28,107 nucleotides of DNA, from contig CALAZI010000032.1 of the NCBI GenBank assembly GCA_937895955.1, positions 1 through 28,107 on the forward strand. Reading direction: 5' to 3'. Below are positions 14,597 through 22,490 of this stretch, in pieces. A model generated the notes under the pieces. It saw only the letters and a list, made by a program, of their open reading frames with translations, was not told where the DNA came from and searched no databases. Both the position numbers and the translations under genes were made by a program. Source of the DNA: an uncultured Alphaproteobacteria bacterium (GTDB lineage Bacteria > Pseudomonadota > Alphaproteobacteria > Caulobacterales > Parvularculaceae). Every line of letters begins with the position of its first letter. Position 1 is the stretch's first letter.

Positions 14597-16290
14597 TCAC
14601 GCGATATTTTGAGTTGCTCGACGCCGTCGCCGAAATAAAGTCCCCATGGCGCGCCGGCGATATAAAGCCGCTGCGTCGGATTATATGAAGTCGGGCCGAC
14701 CGGCGCCGCCCTGCTTGCAATGGTTTGCCCGTCGACGGCGATTGACATGCCGCCGGCGACGCCGTCGTACCGTGTTGCAATGTCATGGGCGGCAAAATCG
14801 AGAATCGCATTTGCGAAACCGTCAAGCCTCGCGACACCGCTTGCCGTCCACACTGAAAAGCGGATGCGGTTTCGGTCAATGCGCACATCATAGGAATTCG
14901 GCACGGCGGCGAGCAGCCGCCATCCCGCCGCCGCAGACGGCAGCGCCGCGCGCGCTTCAAGCGCAATATTCAGGCCCGCCGATAAAGTCGGCGACGGTTC
15001 TGTTGCGTAATAGACAAGGCCGGAAGCCGCGCCGACTTCGTACACCGTGACGGGCTGGGGCGCGCGGTCAACGAAGTCGTTTGTCAAATCGAGGTCGGCG
15101 ATGACAGATGGCGGCGTGAGCGAGACCGGCGGCGCTGACGGATCGCCAACCCAAAGGTCTTTAACAAACGCCGATGCGCCAACGCCCGCAATCGGCGAAA
15201 AATCATCCGGCGCAGCGCGGCGTCCCGGCGCGTTAAGATAGTTGCCGATGTAGTCGGAGATCCATGGATTAAAATAGTCCGCCGTCACATTCGCGGCTTC
15301 GATCACCCCGGACGCCATGCGGAACGCCATTGCGATATTATTCGTAACAACCGCATCCGTCGCATTTCCGCGAATTTCCACGCCAGGTTTGTCAACGCGA
15401 AAGTCATATGGAATAACCGTATTGTTTTGTATGCGTGCGCCATTGATATTCTCAGCGAAGATTCCCTGCCCCATCGATTGCTCAATGAGGTTTTCCTCGA
15501 TTTTAAGGTCAATCGTCGCAATTTCGGGCGTCTTGATGAAAACCCCCTGACTCGGGTCGCCTGCGGCTCGCCGAATGAGATTTCCCCGAATGAGAATATC
15601 CTCATTCGGGCGCTGTGCGTCGCGCGACCACAATTGAATGGCGTCTGGATGCTGGACTTCCATATCGATAATCTCGAAATCGAAAAAATAATTGTGCAGG
15701 ACGGAAAGGCGAAGCGCGCCTCTTCCGACGACGCCGTCGGAACCCACTTTGGATATGCGATTTCGCGCGATGGCGACATCGTCGCTGTCGAAAACGGCGA
15801 CGCCGCGATAGACGTCGTGAATATTATTGTTTCTGACGCTGATGCGCGCGCTGTCGCGGATATTCACGCCGTAAGCGTCATCGCCGGCGATGCCGTTCTG
15901 GGCCGACAGGATTTCCAAGCCGTCCAGATCAACGTCCGCGCTTCCGAGGATGTTGACGGCGTAACTTGTCAGCGGGGCTTGCGTCGGGCCGTATTCCACG
16001 CGCACCCCCTTGAAGGCGACGCCGCCGACATCATTTAGATAGATTGACGAAAAAACCGGAGGGTTCCCCGGATCGGCGGCGGCGATAAGAGCGGCCGGAG
16101 CAAATCGAATCCCTCTCAGATCTAAAGCGCCGTACGCCCCGGCGGCCAGCAGCAGCCGATCGCCCGGCGCAGCAGAAGCGACTGCGGCCTCGAGTTCGGC
16201 TGGTCCGGTGACGGAACGATCTGCGGCCTGCGCAATCTCCCCGATCCCAACCGCCGAAATCGCCGCGCAAACTGCAAAACGAATCGCCAT
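14593..16290 (-). CDS. Secreted right-handed beta-helix protein
   Basis: Residues 1-22 are a signal peptide ending in AQA. The mature protein starts with the PAELEAAVASAAPGDRLLLAAG (split at 30-51) pattern common to chondroitinase-B-like polysaccharide lyases and NosD-type proteins. From about 80 to 340 it shows repeated short coils with N-x-I/F steps, such as ISVRNNNIHDVYRGVAV, LSVLHNYFFDFEI and ILIRGNLIRR, a right-handed parallel beta-helix. After about 390 a different beta-rich domain follows, with few repeats, perhaps a carbohydrate-binding or lectin-like module. Total length is 565 residues. The ATG at 16290 has GGGGGAG on the minus strand ahead of it. Polysaccharide lyase (PL6-like) is possible, but I cannot point to catalytic Lys/Arg residues with confidence. 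Confidence 0.75.
   Translation of the reverse strand: MAIRFAVCAAISAVGIGEIAQAADRSVTGPAELEAAVASAAPGDRLLLAAGAYGALDLRGIRFAPAALIAAADPGNPPVFSSIYLNDVGGVAFKGVRVEYGPTQAPLTSYAVNILGSADVDLDGLEILSAQNGIAGDDAYGVNIRDSARISVRNNNIHDVYRGVAVFDSDDVAIARNRISKVGSDGVVGRGALRLSVLHNYFFDFEIIDMEVQHPDAIQLWSRDAQRPNEDILIRGNLIRRAAGDPSQGVFIKTPEIATIDLKIEENLIEQSMGQGIFAENINGARIQNNTVIPYDFRVDKPGVEIRGNATDAVVTNNIAMAFRMASGVIEAANVTADYFNPWISDYIGNYLNAPGRRAAPDDFSPIAGVGASAFVKDLWVGDPSAPPVSLTPPSVIADLDLTNDFVDRAPQPVTVYEVGAASGLVYYATEPSPTLSAGLNIALEARAALPSAAAGWRLLAAVPNSYDVRIDRNRIRFSVWTASGVARLDGFANAILDFAAHDIATRYDGVAGGMSIAVDGQTIASRAAPVGPTSYNPTQRLYIAGAPWGLYFGDGVEQLKISRD
15585..15610. repeat. Perfect 10-bp inverted repeat inside the beta-helix gene
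   Basis: CCCGAATGAG (15585-15594) and CTCATTCGGG (15601-15610) are perfect reverse complements around six bases. A third copy of CCGAATGAGA lies at 15571-15580. Two of the copies encode the repeated Leu-Ile-Arg steps of adjacent beta-helix coils, so the repeat probably reflects protein repetition. Confidence 0.7.
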
Positions 16291-16392
16291 GATGGATGAT
16301 CTCCCCCATAATTTGCAGAAATCAAATACAACTGATTCAAAATTCGTGCATAGCGCGAACAGATAAGGTTAATTCTGGTCGTAAAAACGATG

Positions 16393-16422
16393 TTGGCTTT
16401 CAGAAAAACGCCGTGCTTTATA
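16393..16422 (+). promoter_or_regulatory. Candidate rfbB promoter
   Basis: TTGGCT (16393-16398) and TTTATA (16417-16422) are 18 bases apart in the AT-richer gap between the divergent beta-helix gene and rfbB. It leaves a leader of about 35 bases before the ATG at 16463. Confidence 0.4.
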
Positions 16423-16462
16423 GAGCGTGGGCGCTGTTGCAGTCGCCGATGAGGGTTTCAGG

Positions 16463-17518
16463 ATGAAAATACTGGTCACTGGGGGCGCAGGCTTTATCGG
16501 CTCGGCCGTGATACGGCGCGCGCTCGACCGCGGATTCCATATCGTTAATTTCGATAAGCTTACTTACGCCGCCAATCTCGACAACCTGAAAGGCTATGAC
16601 GCACATAAGGGCTATGCATTCGTAAAAGGCGACATTTGCGACGCCGCAGCCGTACGCGCCACGCTCGAGGCGCATCGGCCAGACGCAGTGATGCACCTCG
16701 CCGCGGAAAGTCATGTCGACAGGTCGATCGACGGTCCCGGCGCATTCATCGAAACCAATATCGTCGGAACCTATATATTGCTGCAGGAAGGCCGGCGCTA
16801 TTTTGACAGTCTTCCAGACCAGAAAAGGAACGATTTTCGATTCCACCATGTCTCGACTGACGAGGTATACGGATCGTTGGGCGATGAAGGCCTGTTCACA
16901 GAGGAAACCGCTTACCGTCCGAATTCGCCCTATTCCGCGTCGAAAGCGTCTTCCGATTTTCTTGTTCGCGCCTGGAGCGAGACGTTCGGGCTGCCTGTCG
17001 TCACCAGCAATTGCTCCAATAATTACGGACCGTTCCAGTTTCCGGAGAAACTCATCCCGGTAGTCGTGATTGCGGCGCTGGAAGGCCGCCCCATCCCGGT
17101 ATACGGAAAGGGCGAAAATGTACGCGACTGGCTCTTCGTCGAAGATCACGCCGACGCGCTTCTGACGGTGCTCCAACGCGGGCGCCTGGGAGAAACCTAT
17201 AATATCGGCGGCCATAATGAGAGAAGGAACATCGATCTCGTCCGCCTGATCTGCCGGTTGATGGATGAATTTGCGCCGAAAAATCATCCGCATGAGAGCC
17301 TGATCGAATTTGTTGAGGATCGGCCGGGTCATGATTTGCGCTATGCGATTGATGCGACGAAAATCGGCCGCGAACTTGGCTGGCGCCCGTCCGTCACCGT
17401 CGAGGAAGGCATGCGCCGGACCGTCAAATGGTATCTCGACAATCAAGACTGGTGGATGAGATTGCGCACACGCGCGGGTGGGCGCCTCGGCCTAAACGCC
17501 AAAAAATCAGGTTTTTGA
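16463..17518 (+). CDS. rfbB: dTDP-glucose 4,6-dehydratase
   Basis: RfbB/RmlB converts dTDP-glucose to dTDP-4-keto-6-deoxyglucose with bound NAD+, the entry to dTDP-rhamnose and other deoxysugars for cell-surface glycans. It is a cytosolic extended short-chain dehydrogenase. The Rossmann motif is TGGAGFIGS (6-14). AAESHVDRSI, STDEVYGSL, the catalytic YSASKAS (Tyr-x-x-x-Lys) and NCSNNYGPFQFPEKLIP are all hallmark segments. Length is 351, normal for the family. The ATG at 16463 begins MKILVTGG and has GAGGGTTTCAGG before it, so the longer in-frame GTG at 16427 is not used. The usual rfbA, rfbC and rfbD partners are absent; the next gene, six bases on, is a nitrilase-fold protein. A paralogous RmlB-like epimerase/dehydratase cannot be excluded, but the motifs favour RmlB. 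Confidence 0.92.
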   Translation: MKILVTGGAGFIGSAVIRRALDRGFHIVNFDKLTYAANLDNLKGYDAHKGYAFVKGDICDAAAVRATLEAHRPDAVMHLAAESHVDRSIDGPGAFIETNIVGTYILLQEGRRYFDSLPDQKRNDFRFHHVSTDEVYGSLGDEGLFTEETAYRPNSPYSASKASSDFLVRAWSETFGLPVVTSNCSNNYGPFQFPEKLIPVVVIAALEGRPIPVYGKGENVRDWLFVEDHADALLTVLQRGRLGETYNIGGHNERRNIDLVRLICRLMDEFAPKNHPHESLIEFVEDRPGHDLRYAIDATKIGRELGWRPSVTVEEGMRRTVKWYLDNQDWWMRLRTRAGGRLGLNAKKSGF

Positions 17519-17524
17519 TCGAAT

Positions 17525-18646
17525 ATGCTGTCGGCGGGATCCATGCGCGCGTTTCTTGTTTTCCTAGTCGCAATCGTCTTCGTCGCCATTTGGGTTAACT
17601 GGCCGCTTCCTGCCGCCGACGATCGTCAGCCAATCGAATTCGCAGAATTCGGCGACACGGCGACCGGAGCGACAATGCTGCTTGTCGAGCCTCTTCTTGC
17701 CCCACGCGACTATCAATCCGCTGAAACGCTATACGCCGCGCTTAGCGACTATCTCGAAGCGGCGCAACATTCAGGCTGGCGCGGCGATCGGTCCGTTGTC
17801 GTGTTCCCTGAATATGTCGGCGCATGGCTAATCGCCGCACACGCGCCTTCCCTCGCTTATCGCGCCAAGACGCTTTCGCTGGCGACGCTTGCGCTCGTCG
17901 CTGACGAGCCGCTTTCATTTGTGCGTGCTTATTCCCAGTCGAGAGAAGAAGAGAAAATTTCGGCGGCGGTTTTCCGTGCGCGAAGTGCGGTTTCAGCAAA
18001 ATCATACGTCGCCGTCTTTTCGCGGCTTGCGCGGGAATACGGGGTTACAATCGTTGCGGGCTCCACCATATTGACGAACCCGAAAATCGAAGACGGCCAA
18101 CTGCTCACCTCGGCCGGCGATTTATACAATGTCAGCGCCGTATTCGATCCGGCAGGATCGCTGATCGCGCCGCTCGCATTCAAGCGCCATCTCATTCCAA
18201 GTGAACGCGGATTCGCCGCCGGCGGCAAAACCTCGATGCCTGTTTTCGACACGCCCGCCGGACGCCTCGGCGTCCTTATTTGCGCCGACGCCTGGCACCC
18301 GGAGCTATACGAAGAGCTTCGCCTGGAGAATGTCGAATTGGTGGCGACGCCGGCGTTCCTTGCTGAGAAAGAAAGCTGGGACAGCGCATGGCGCGGTTAT
18401 GTGACGCCGACGCCCGTTGACGCCCAAAACGTTCAAATAAGCGCCTACACCGAAGGCGAGGCATGGGAGCAGTTTTCATTGCCTGGTCGCATCGGCCTTT
18501 CCGGCGCGACTGGCGGCGGCGTCGCCTTCCTGCGGAGCGATTTATGGGATCTTGGAAGCGACGGCCGCACATTGGCGGTTTCCGGCGACAGGCGTTTTCT
18601 CGGCGAGAAAAAAAACACGGGTTCGGTGACGTTAATCCGATTTTAG
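17525..18646 (+). CDS. Membrane-anchored carbon-nitrogen hydrolase (nitrilase superfamily)
   Basis: Residues 7-27 form one hydrophobic helix (signal anchor), so the enzyme domain probably faces the periplasm. The nitrilase triad is visible: Glu96 in VVFPEYVGAW, Lys220 in LAFKRHLIPSE, and nucleophile Cys253 in LICADAWHPE. Members cleave or transfer amides, using a cysteine thioester. It is much shorter than apolipoprotein N-acyltransferase and has only one membrane segment, so it is not Lnt. The overall sequence resembles unassigned nitrilase-like proteins, substrate unknown. It follows rfbB by six bases and may share its transcript. Start could be ATG at 17525 or at 17543 (residue 7, MRAFLVF). 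The end overlaps the convergent Tam41-like gene by four bases. Confidence 0.82.
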   Translation: MLSAGSMRAFLVFLVAIVFVAIWVNWPLPAADDRQPIEFAEFGDTATGATMLLVEPLLAPRDYQSAETLYAALSDYLEAAQHSGWRGDRSVVVFPEYVGAWLIAAHAPSLAYRAKTLSLATLALVADEPLSFVRAYSQSREEEKISAAVFRARSAVSAKSYVAVFSRLAREYGVTIVAGSTILTNPKIEDGQLLTSAGDLYNVSAVFDPAGSLIAPLAFKRHLIPSERGFAAGGKTSMPVFDTPAGRLGVLICADAWHPELYEELRLENVELVATPAFLAEKESWDSAWRGYVTPTPVDAQNVQISAYTEGEAWEQFSLPGRIGLSGATGGGVAFLRSDLWDLGSDGRTLAVSGDRRFLGEKKNTGSVTLIRF

Positions 18647-19551
18647 GCGCGACGCGCAAGCCTTCGCAATCGGTAATAACGCGCAGCGACAACCGGCGCC
18701 GCAAGAAAGGGATGGCGCCTCTCCCAAGGCTTGATGCTGACGTCGACGCCGGCATGGCGTTTTATTTTCCAGGCGATGTAATCAATTCCGCCCTGAAATG
18801 TCATCGTAGCCTTCAGGAGCCTTGCAACGGATAAAAACCCGCCGGCAACGGATCGGGCCTTCCACGCGAAGAAAGACCCGACATTTCTCTTGACCTCCGG
18901 GCGAAGCGCAAAAGCCGCGGTGCGGCGAGGCCATTCGCCATAGCTGTCAATCAGCTTTTCGGCGCGATCTGACGCCTCCGCCCTCAGTTCGGCGCGATAT
19001 GAGGCATTCATGCCTTTCAACCAGACCTCTCTCCAGTCGCCTGGATTGTCTGAAAGACCCTGCGAACGGCGAAGAAAAGTTTCTATCGCGGTTCGAGCCG
19101 CGCCGACCATTTCGGCCTCAACGTTTTCAGAAGCGAGAATGAGTCTGGAAGGTTGAGCGAAGCGCGCCCAGAAATAGGAATGGAAAGTCCGCGGGCCGAC
19201 CAGACGCTTAAACGCCTCAACGGAAAGCAGGGCGTATTTTGACCGCAACTTCCCGAACGGCGACTCCGCCTCGAAATAATAGACGTTCGGCGGCAACAGA
19301 CGCGCAGCAAGGCGTTCAAGCGGATCATCGATCGCATCCGCATAGCTTGGCGCTATGACATAAAAATCGAAGAGGATATCGGTCGGATTCTCGTCGGCGC
19401 TGACGCTGATCCCAGAACCATATAAAAATATGGCGGCGCCTGGAAAGCGCGCAGCAAGCATGTTTGCAAGAAACGCCGCCGGCGCCGGCGCAGGCTTGGT
19501 CAGCACAGATGCAAGATATGCATCCGCCGAGTTCTGCGACTCTGCGTTCAA
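18643..19551 (-). CDS. Tam41-like phosphatidate cytidylyltransferase
   Basis: Resembles Tam41/Mmp37, the peripheral-membrane enzyme that makes CDP-diacylglycerol from phosphatidic acid and CTP in mitochondria, ahead of cardiolipin. As recalled from that family, the motif order fits: FLYGSGI (42-48, nucleotidyltransferase loop), ILFDFYVIAP (59-68, acidic catalytic strand), NVYYF (89-93), KYALLSVEAFKRLV (105-118, compare KYG-V-S-x-x-x-L), and FWARFAQPSRLI (127-138, compare Y-x-AGR-x-x-KPV). The second half has the conserved SYRAELR (184-190) and a C-terminal helix around IDYIAWKIKRHAG. There are no membrane helices, unlike CdsA. The start is TTG at 19551, overlapping the diacylglycerol-kinase stop (TTGA), with no good ribosome site of its own, so translation is probably coupled. 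The family call is motif-based and by eye. Confidence 0.65.
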   Translation of the reverse strand: MNAESQNSADAYLASVLTKPAPAPAAFLANMLAARFPGAAIFLYGSGISVSADENPTDILFDFYVIAPSYADAIDDPLERLAARLLPPNVYYFEAESPFGKLRSKYALLSVEAFKRLVGPRTFHSYFWARFAQPSRLILASENVEAEMVGAARTAIETFLRRSQGLSDNPGDWREVWLKGMNASYRAELRAEASDRAEKLIDSYGEWPRRTAAFALRPEVKRNVGSFFAWKARSVAGGFLSVARLLKATMTFQGGIDYIAWKIKRHAGVDVSIKPWERRHPFLAAPVVAARYYRLRRLARRA

Positions 19552-20495
19552 TTGAGGAATTCGGCGTCGTGGGTTGTTTCAATGGCGACTTGCTCACTGC
19601 GGCGAACATCAAAAAATTCGCCATCGAACACGACTGTGCCTTCAAATTCAGCTTCAAGCGCTTCCGTCCGCCAGCTTCGGTAGCCCGCATCGGCAAACCA
19701 CGGTTCCGATTTGCCGCGCAACACCGACGGCGCCGCGCCCAGCAGCTTTTGCGCCGGAAAGCCGATTGTCGTCACAGCAAGCGCGCCGGCGCCTTCACCC
19801 CAGAAAGGATTAACCCCTAGCACAAGACGCTGCAGCGTTGTCATGAGCGCCATTGTCATGGGCTGCGGACCAACGAGATTATTGTCGGGCGAGCGAAATT
19901 CAGCAACCAGCGGGGGCTCGGTCGGCTTTTCGCCGAAGGCGGATTTCAAGATCGCGCCGCCAATGGTAAGGGCCATCGCCATAGAGCGTTTAGCGCCAAT
20001 GGACTGCACTTCCGTGCGCGAATATCTCACGGCGGAAGTAAAGGCGCCGGCCCCTAGGAAAAAGCCGTAAACCGGCGCGTTCCGCGCCCCGATGCGAAGG
20101 CCCATGAGCGATCGGCGAATTCGTCTGACGTCTCCGTTTTTTCGACGCCATAAAAACTGGTCAAGCGCATCAACCGGCGAACCCTTAAGTCCGCAGTCCG
20201 CCGCGATCACATTCGTCATTCCGCACGGAACAGCGACGTAGCGCGGGGTATGCTCAAAACGACGCATATTGATCGCATCGGTGAACGCCGCCTGAATGGT
20301 GCCGTCGCCGCCCGCCATCATCACCGTGTCGACGCGCGCCTTGTTCATCTCGGCGAGCGCGCGATCGAGCCCGTCAACGCCGTTCAAGACCGCAGGCCGC
20401 ACATTGGGAAACTGCCGCGCGACATGCAGCAAGTCGCCAAGCACCGAACGCGCGCGGCTGCTTCGTTCATTGATGATGAGTCCGACCGCGGACAT
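19548..20495 (-). CDS. Diacylglycerol/lipid kinase family protein
   Basis: A DAGK-catalytic-domain protein, which transfers phosphate from ATP to a lipid alcohol, most simply diacylglycerol to phosphatidic acid. The nucleotide motif is VMMAGGDGTIQAA (58-70). VPCGMTNVIAADCG corresponds to the family's P-x-G-T-x-N-D-x-A-R segment with Met for Thr-neighbouring Gly context altered. FEGTVVFDGEFF near the C-terminus matches the usual V-x-x-DGE strand. Length is 315, normal for soluble YegS/DgkB-type kinases. I start at ATG 20495 because AAGGTGG lies six bases upstream, although an in-frame alternative begins at 20528. The stop overlaps the Tam41-like start by four bases, coupling production of phosphatidic acid with its activation. 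An alternative substrate such as a sphingoid base or undecaprenol is possible. Confidence 0.82.
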   Translation of the reverse strand: MSAVGLIINERSSRARSVLGDLLHVARQFPNVRPAVLNGVDGLDRALAEMNKARVDTVMMAGGDGTIQAAFTDAINMRRFEHTPRYVAVPCGMTNVIAADCGLKGSPVDALDQFLWRRKNGDVRRIRRSLMGLRIGARNAPVYGFFLGAGAFTSAVRYSRTEVQSIGAKRSMAMALTIGGAILKSAFGEKPTEPPLVAEFRSPDNNLVGPQPMTMALMTTLQRLVLGVNPFWGEGAGALAVTTIGFPAQKLLGAAPSVLRGKSEPWFADAGYRSWRTEALEAEFEGTVVFDGEFFDVRRSEQVAIETTHDAEFLN

Positions 20496-20676
20496 CGTCG
20501 CCACCTTGATCCAAAAATCAAAAAGCAAGGCTTCCGCGCATTCGCGCGGATCGCACAGCCCAGCCCCTGCCTAATCGAAACGCAAGTTACATAAAAAAGT
20601 CATAAAGCGCACTATCGGCGCGTTGATAAATCACGGTTTCTTGCCCAAAGCTGCGAATTCGTGACAAACGCACCCT

Positions 20677-21615
20677 ATGCGTCTAGCCCACCTGACAGAC
20701 CTTCATTTGCCGTTGCCGGTCCGACCAAGCGTCGGCGAACTGCTGAACAAGCGGATTTTAGGCTATATGTCGTGGCGGCGCGTTCGACAGTTCCGGCATC
20801 GAATCGATGCGCTGGAGGCTGTCGCCGCCGACTGCAGGCACATGGCGCCGGATTTCACCGCGATTTCAGGCGACCTCGTCAATATCTCGCTCGAAGCGGA
20901 ATTTTCCGCTGGCGCTCAATGGCTTAAGGCGAATTTCGATCAATCCGCCGCCGCCATGGCCCCCGGCAACCATGACGCCTATGTCAAGGTTGATTGGGAG
21001 CGCGGGCTAGGGCTGGCCGGATCTTATATGCGCGGCAGCCGCCTCGGTGAGACGGCGATGAGGGCTCCGGTCGGCCCGCGCGATTTTCCCTTTGTGCGAA
21101 CCGTCAATGACGTGGGGCTCATCTTCGCGAACTCATCGCCACCGACCGCCCCGTGGCTCGCCACAGGTCGGCTCGGCCGGGATCAGATTGACAGGATCGG
21201 CGCCGAGCTCGATCAATTGGGCGCCGCCGGCAAATGCCGGGTTCTGATCCTGCATCATCCGATCACCGATGGCGCGACAACGCCTCGCAAAGCGTTGCGT
21301 GACAGGGCGATGCTGCGCGAAACGCTCTTTGAAAAAGGCGCGGAGCTTGTCCTGCACGGTCACACCCATCGCTCAATCTGGGCGACCATCGGAACCAAGC
21401 ACGGTCAGTGCGCCGTTCTTGGCGGCGCATCCGCATCGCATCCTCGCGCTCAAGGCGCGTACCGACCCGCCCGATACAATTTCATTTCAATAACGCGAAA
21501 ATCTGACGGTTGGCGCATGCAAGTCGAAGTTCGGGAACTCGATCCCGCCGATTGGACTGTGAGGACAGTCGAAACCCGAATGTTGACTCCTGACGAGACC
21601 TCATTCGAACAATGA
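20677..21615 (+). CDS. Calcineurin-like metallophosphoesterase
   Basis: All five metal-binding blocks of the calcineurin-like phosphoesterase fold are present: TDLH (7-10), SGDLVN (64-69), PGNHDAY (96-102), LHHP (192-195) and HGHTHR (227-232). The enzyme should be a cytosolic binuclear-metal phosphatase, phosphodiesterase or nucleoside-diphosphate-lipid hydrolase; no signal peptide or membrane helix is seen. At 312 residues it is longer than LpxH. It is divergent from the lipid-kinase/Tam41-like pair across 181 bases and overlaps the next gene by ATGA. Context suggests a role on a phosphorylated lipid or its head group, but the fold alone does not choose a substrate. No strong ribosome site precedes the ATG at 20677. 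Confidence 0.88.
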   Translation: MRLAHLTDLHLPLPVRPSVGELLNKRILGYMSWRRVRQFRHRIDALEAVAADCRHMAPDFTAISGDLVNISLEAEFSAGAQWLKANFDQSAAAMAPGNHDAYVKVDWERGLGLAGSYMRGSRLGETAMRAPVGPRDFPFVRTVNDVGLIFANSSPPTAPWLATGRLGRDQIDRIGAELDQLGAAGKCRVLILHHPITDGATTPRKALRDRAMLRETLFEKGAELVLHGHTHRSIWATIGTKHGQCAVLGGASASHPRAQGAYRPARYNFISITRKSDGWRMQVEVRELDPADWTVRTVETRMLTPDETSFEQ

Positions 21616-22433
21616 CACTCAACAGCTCAGGTCACGCAACGCATGAAGCGCTCATCCTCGCTGGACGCCGCCGCGGCGAGATTGATCCTCTAGCCGCCAT
21701 CGAGAATACGTCTCACAAAGCGCTTTTGACTGCAGGCGGCGAAACGCTCATTCATCGCGTACTGATCGCCCTTCGCGCATCAGGGCGCATTTCAACCGTT
21801 AAGATTGCCGCGCCGGAGGATATAAGAAGCAAGATCACCGAGGCGCTTGCTGATATTGACGGCTGGACCTTCTCGGATGCGCTTGAATCTCCCGCGGCGA
21901 CCGCGCTCGCGGAAATTGAAACCATCGGCTCCGGACGCGGATTCGTCCTGACGACCTGCGATCACGCCTTATTGAGCGCCAGCATGATCCGTGAATTTCT
22001 TGATGCGGCTGAGAACAGCGACGCGGCGGCAGGCTGCGTTGAAAAACGCCGCTATCAGGCTCGGTTTCCGGGTTCGCGCAGAACGTTCATTCGATTGCGC
22101 GATTTCGAATTTTCGGGGGCCAATCTGTTCTGGTTCGCCGGCAAGCGGGCGAGCGGGCTCGCATCGTTTTGGCGCAGACTGGAATCGAAGCGCAAGAACC
22201 CGGCCGCGATGGCCAAAGAGATCGGTCTCTTTACGGCCCTTTCTTACGCAACCGGGTTCATGACAAAGCGCGGACTTGAAAAGACTATTACGAACAAGAC
22301 AGGCGTTAGCGTTAAATTGACGCCGCTCAGCAATGCAGAAGCGGCAATCGATGTCGACAAGCCTGAAGACCTCGCTTTGGTGCGAAAAATTCTCGAATCG
22401 CGAAGACCAGAATCTGAAAACCGTCAGCCATAA
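21612..22433 (+). CDS. MobA-like nucleotidyltransferase
   Basis: A GT-A-fold NTP transferase of 273 residues. ALILAGRRRGEIDPLA (14-29) replaces the usual LAGGxSxRMG loop, then SHKALL (36-41) gives the conserved Lys. FVLTTCDHALLS (116-127) has the metal-binding Asp, EFSGANLFWF lies mid-protein, and DVDKPEDLALV near the end supplies the second metal Asp pattern. These proteins join a nucleotide to a sugar-, polyol- or alcohol-phosphate (for example inositol-1-phosphate or phosphocholine cytidylyltransferases) or to molybdopterin. The altered first loop makes MobA itself unlikely. Its start overlaps the metallophosphoesterase stop (ATGA). Beside genes for diacylglycerol phosphorylation and CDP-diacylglycerol formation, a head-group activating role is attractive but unproved. 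Confidence 0.75.
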   Translation: MTLNSSGHATHEALILAGRRRGEIDPLAAIENTSHKALLTAGGETLIHRVLIALRASGRISTVKIAAPEDIRSKITEALADIDGWTFSDALESPAATALAEIETIGSGRGFVLTTCDHALLSASMIREFLDAAENSDAAAGCVEKRRYQARFPGSRRTFIRLRDFEFSGANLFWFAGKRASGLASFWRRLESKRKNPAAMAKEIGLFTALSYATGFMTKRGLEKTITNKTGVSVKLTPLSNAEAAIDVDKPEDLALVRKILESRRPESENRQP

Positions 22434-22490
22434 ACGCCAATCGTAGCACTGCATGCGACCGCAAGCGCTCGAGCGTCCATCCGACGCGCC

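Noticed and set aside
16418..17446. Minus-strand frame of 342 codons over rfbB
   Set aside because: Antisense to unmistakable dTDP-glucose dehydratase motifs.
17525..18646. Nitrilase-fold gene as apolipoprotein N-acyltransferase (lnt)
   Set aside because: Only one membrane helix and 373 residues; Lnt has several N-terminal helices and is longer.
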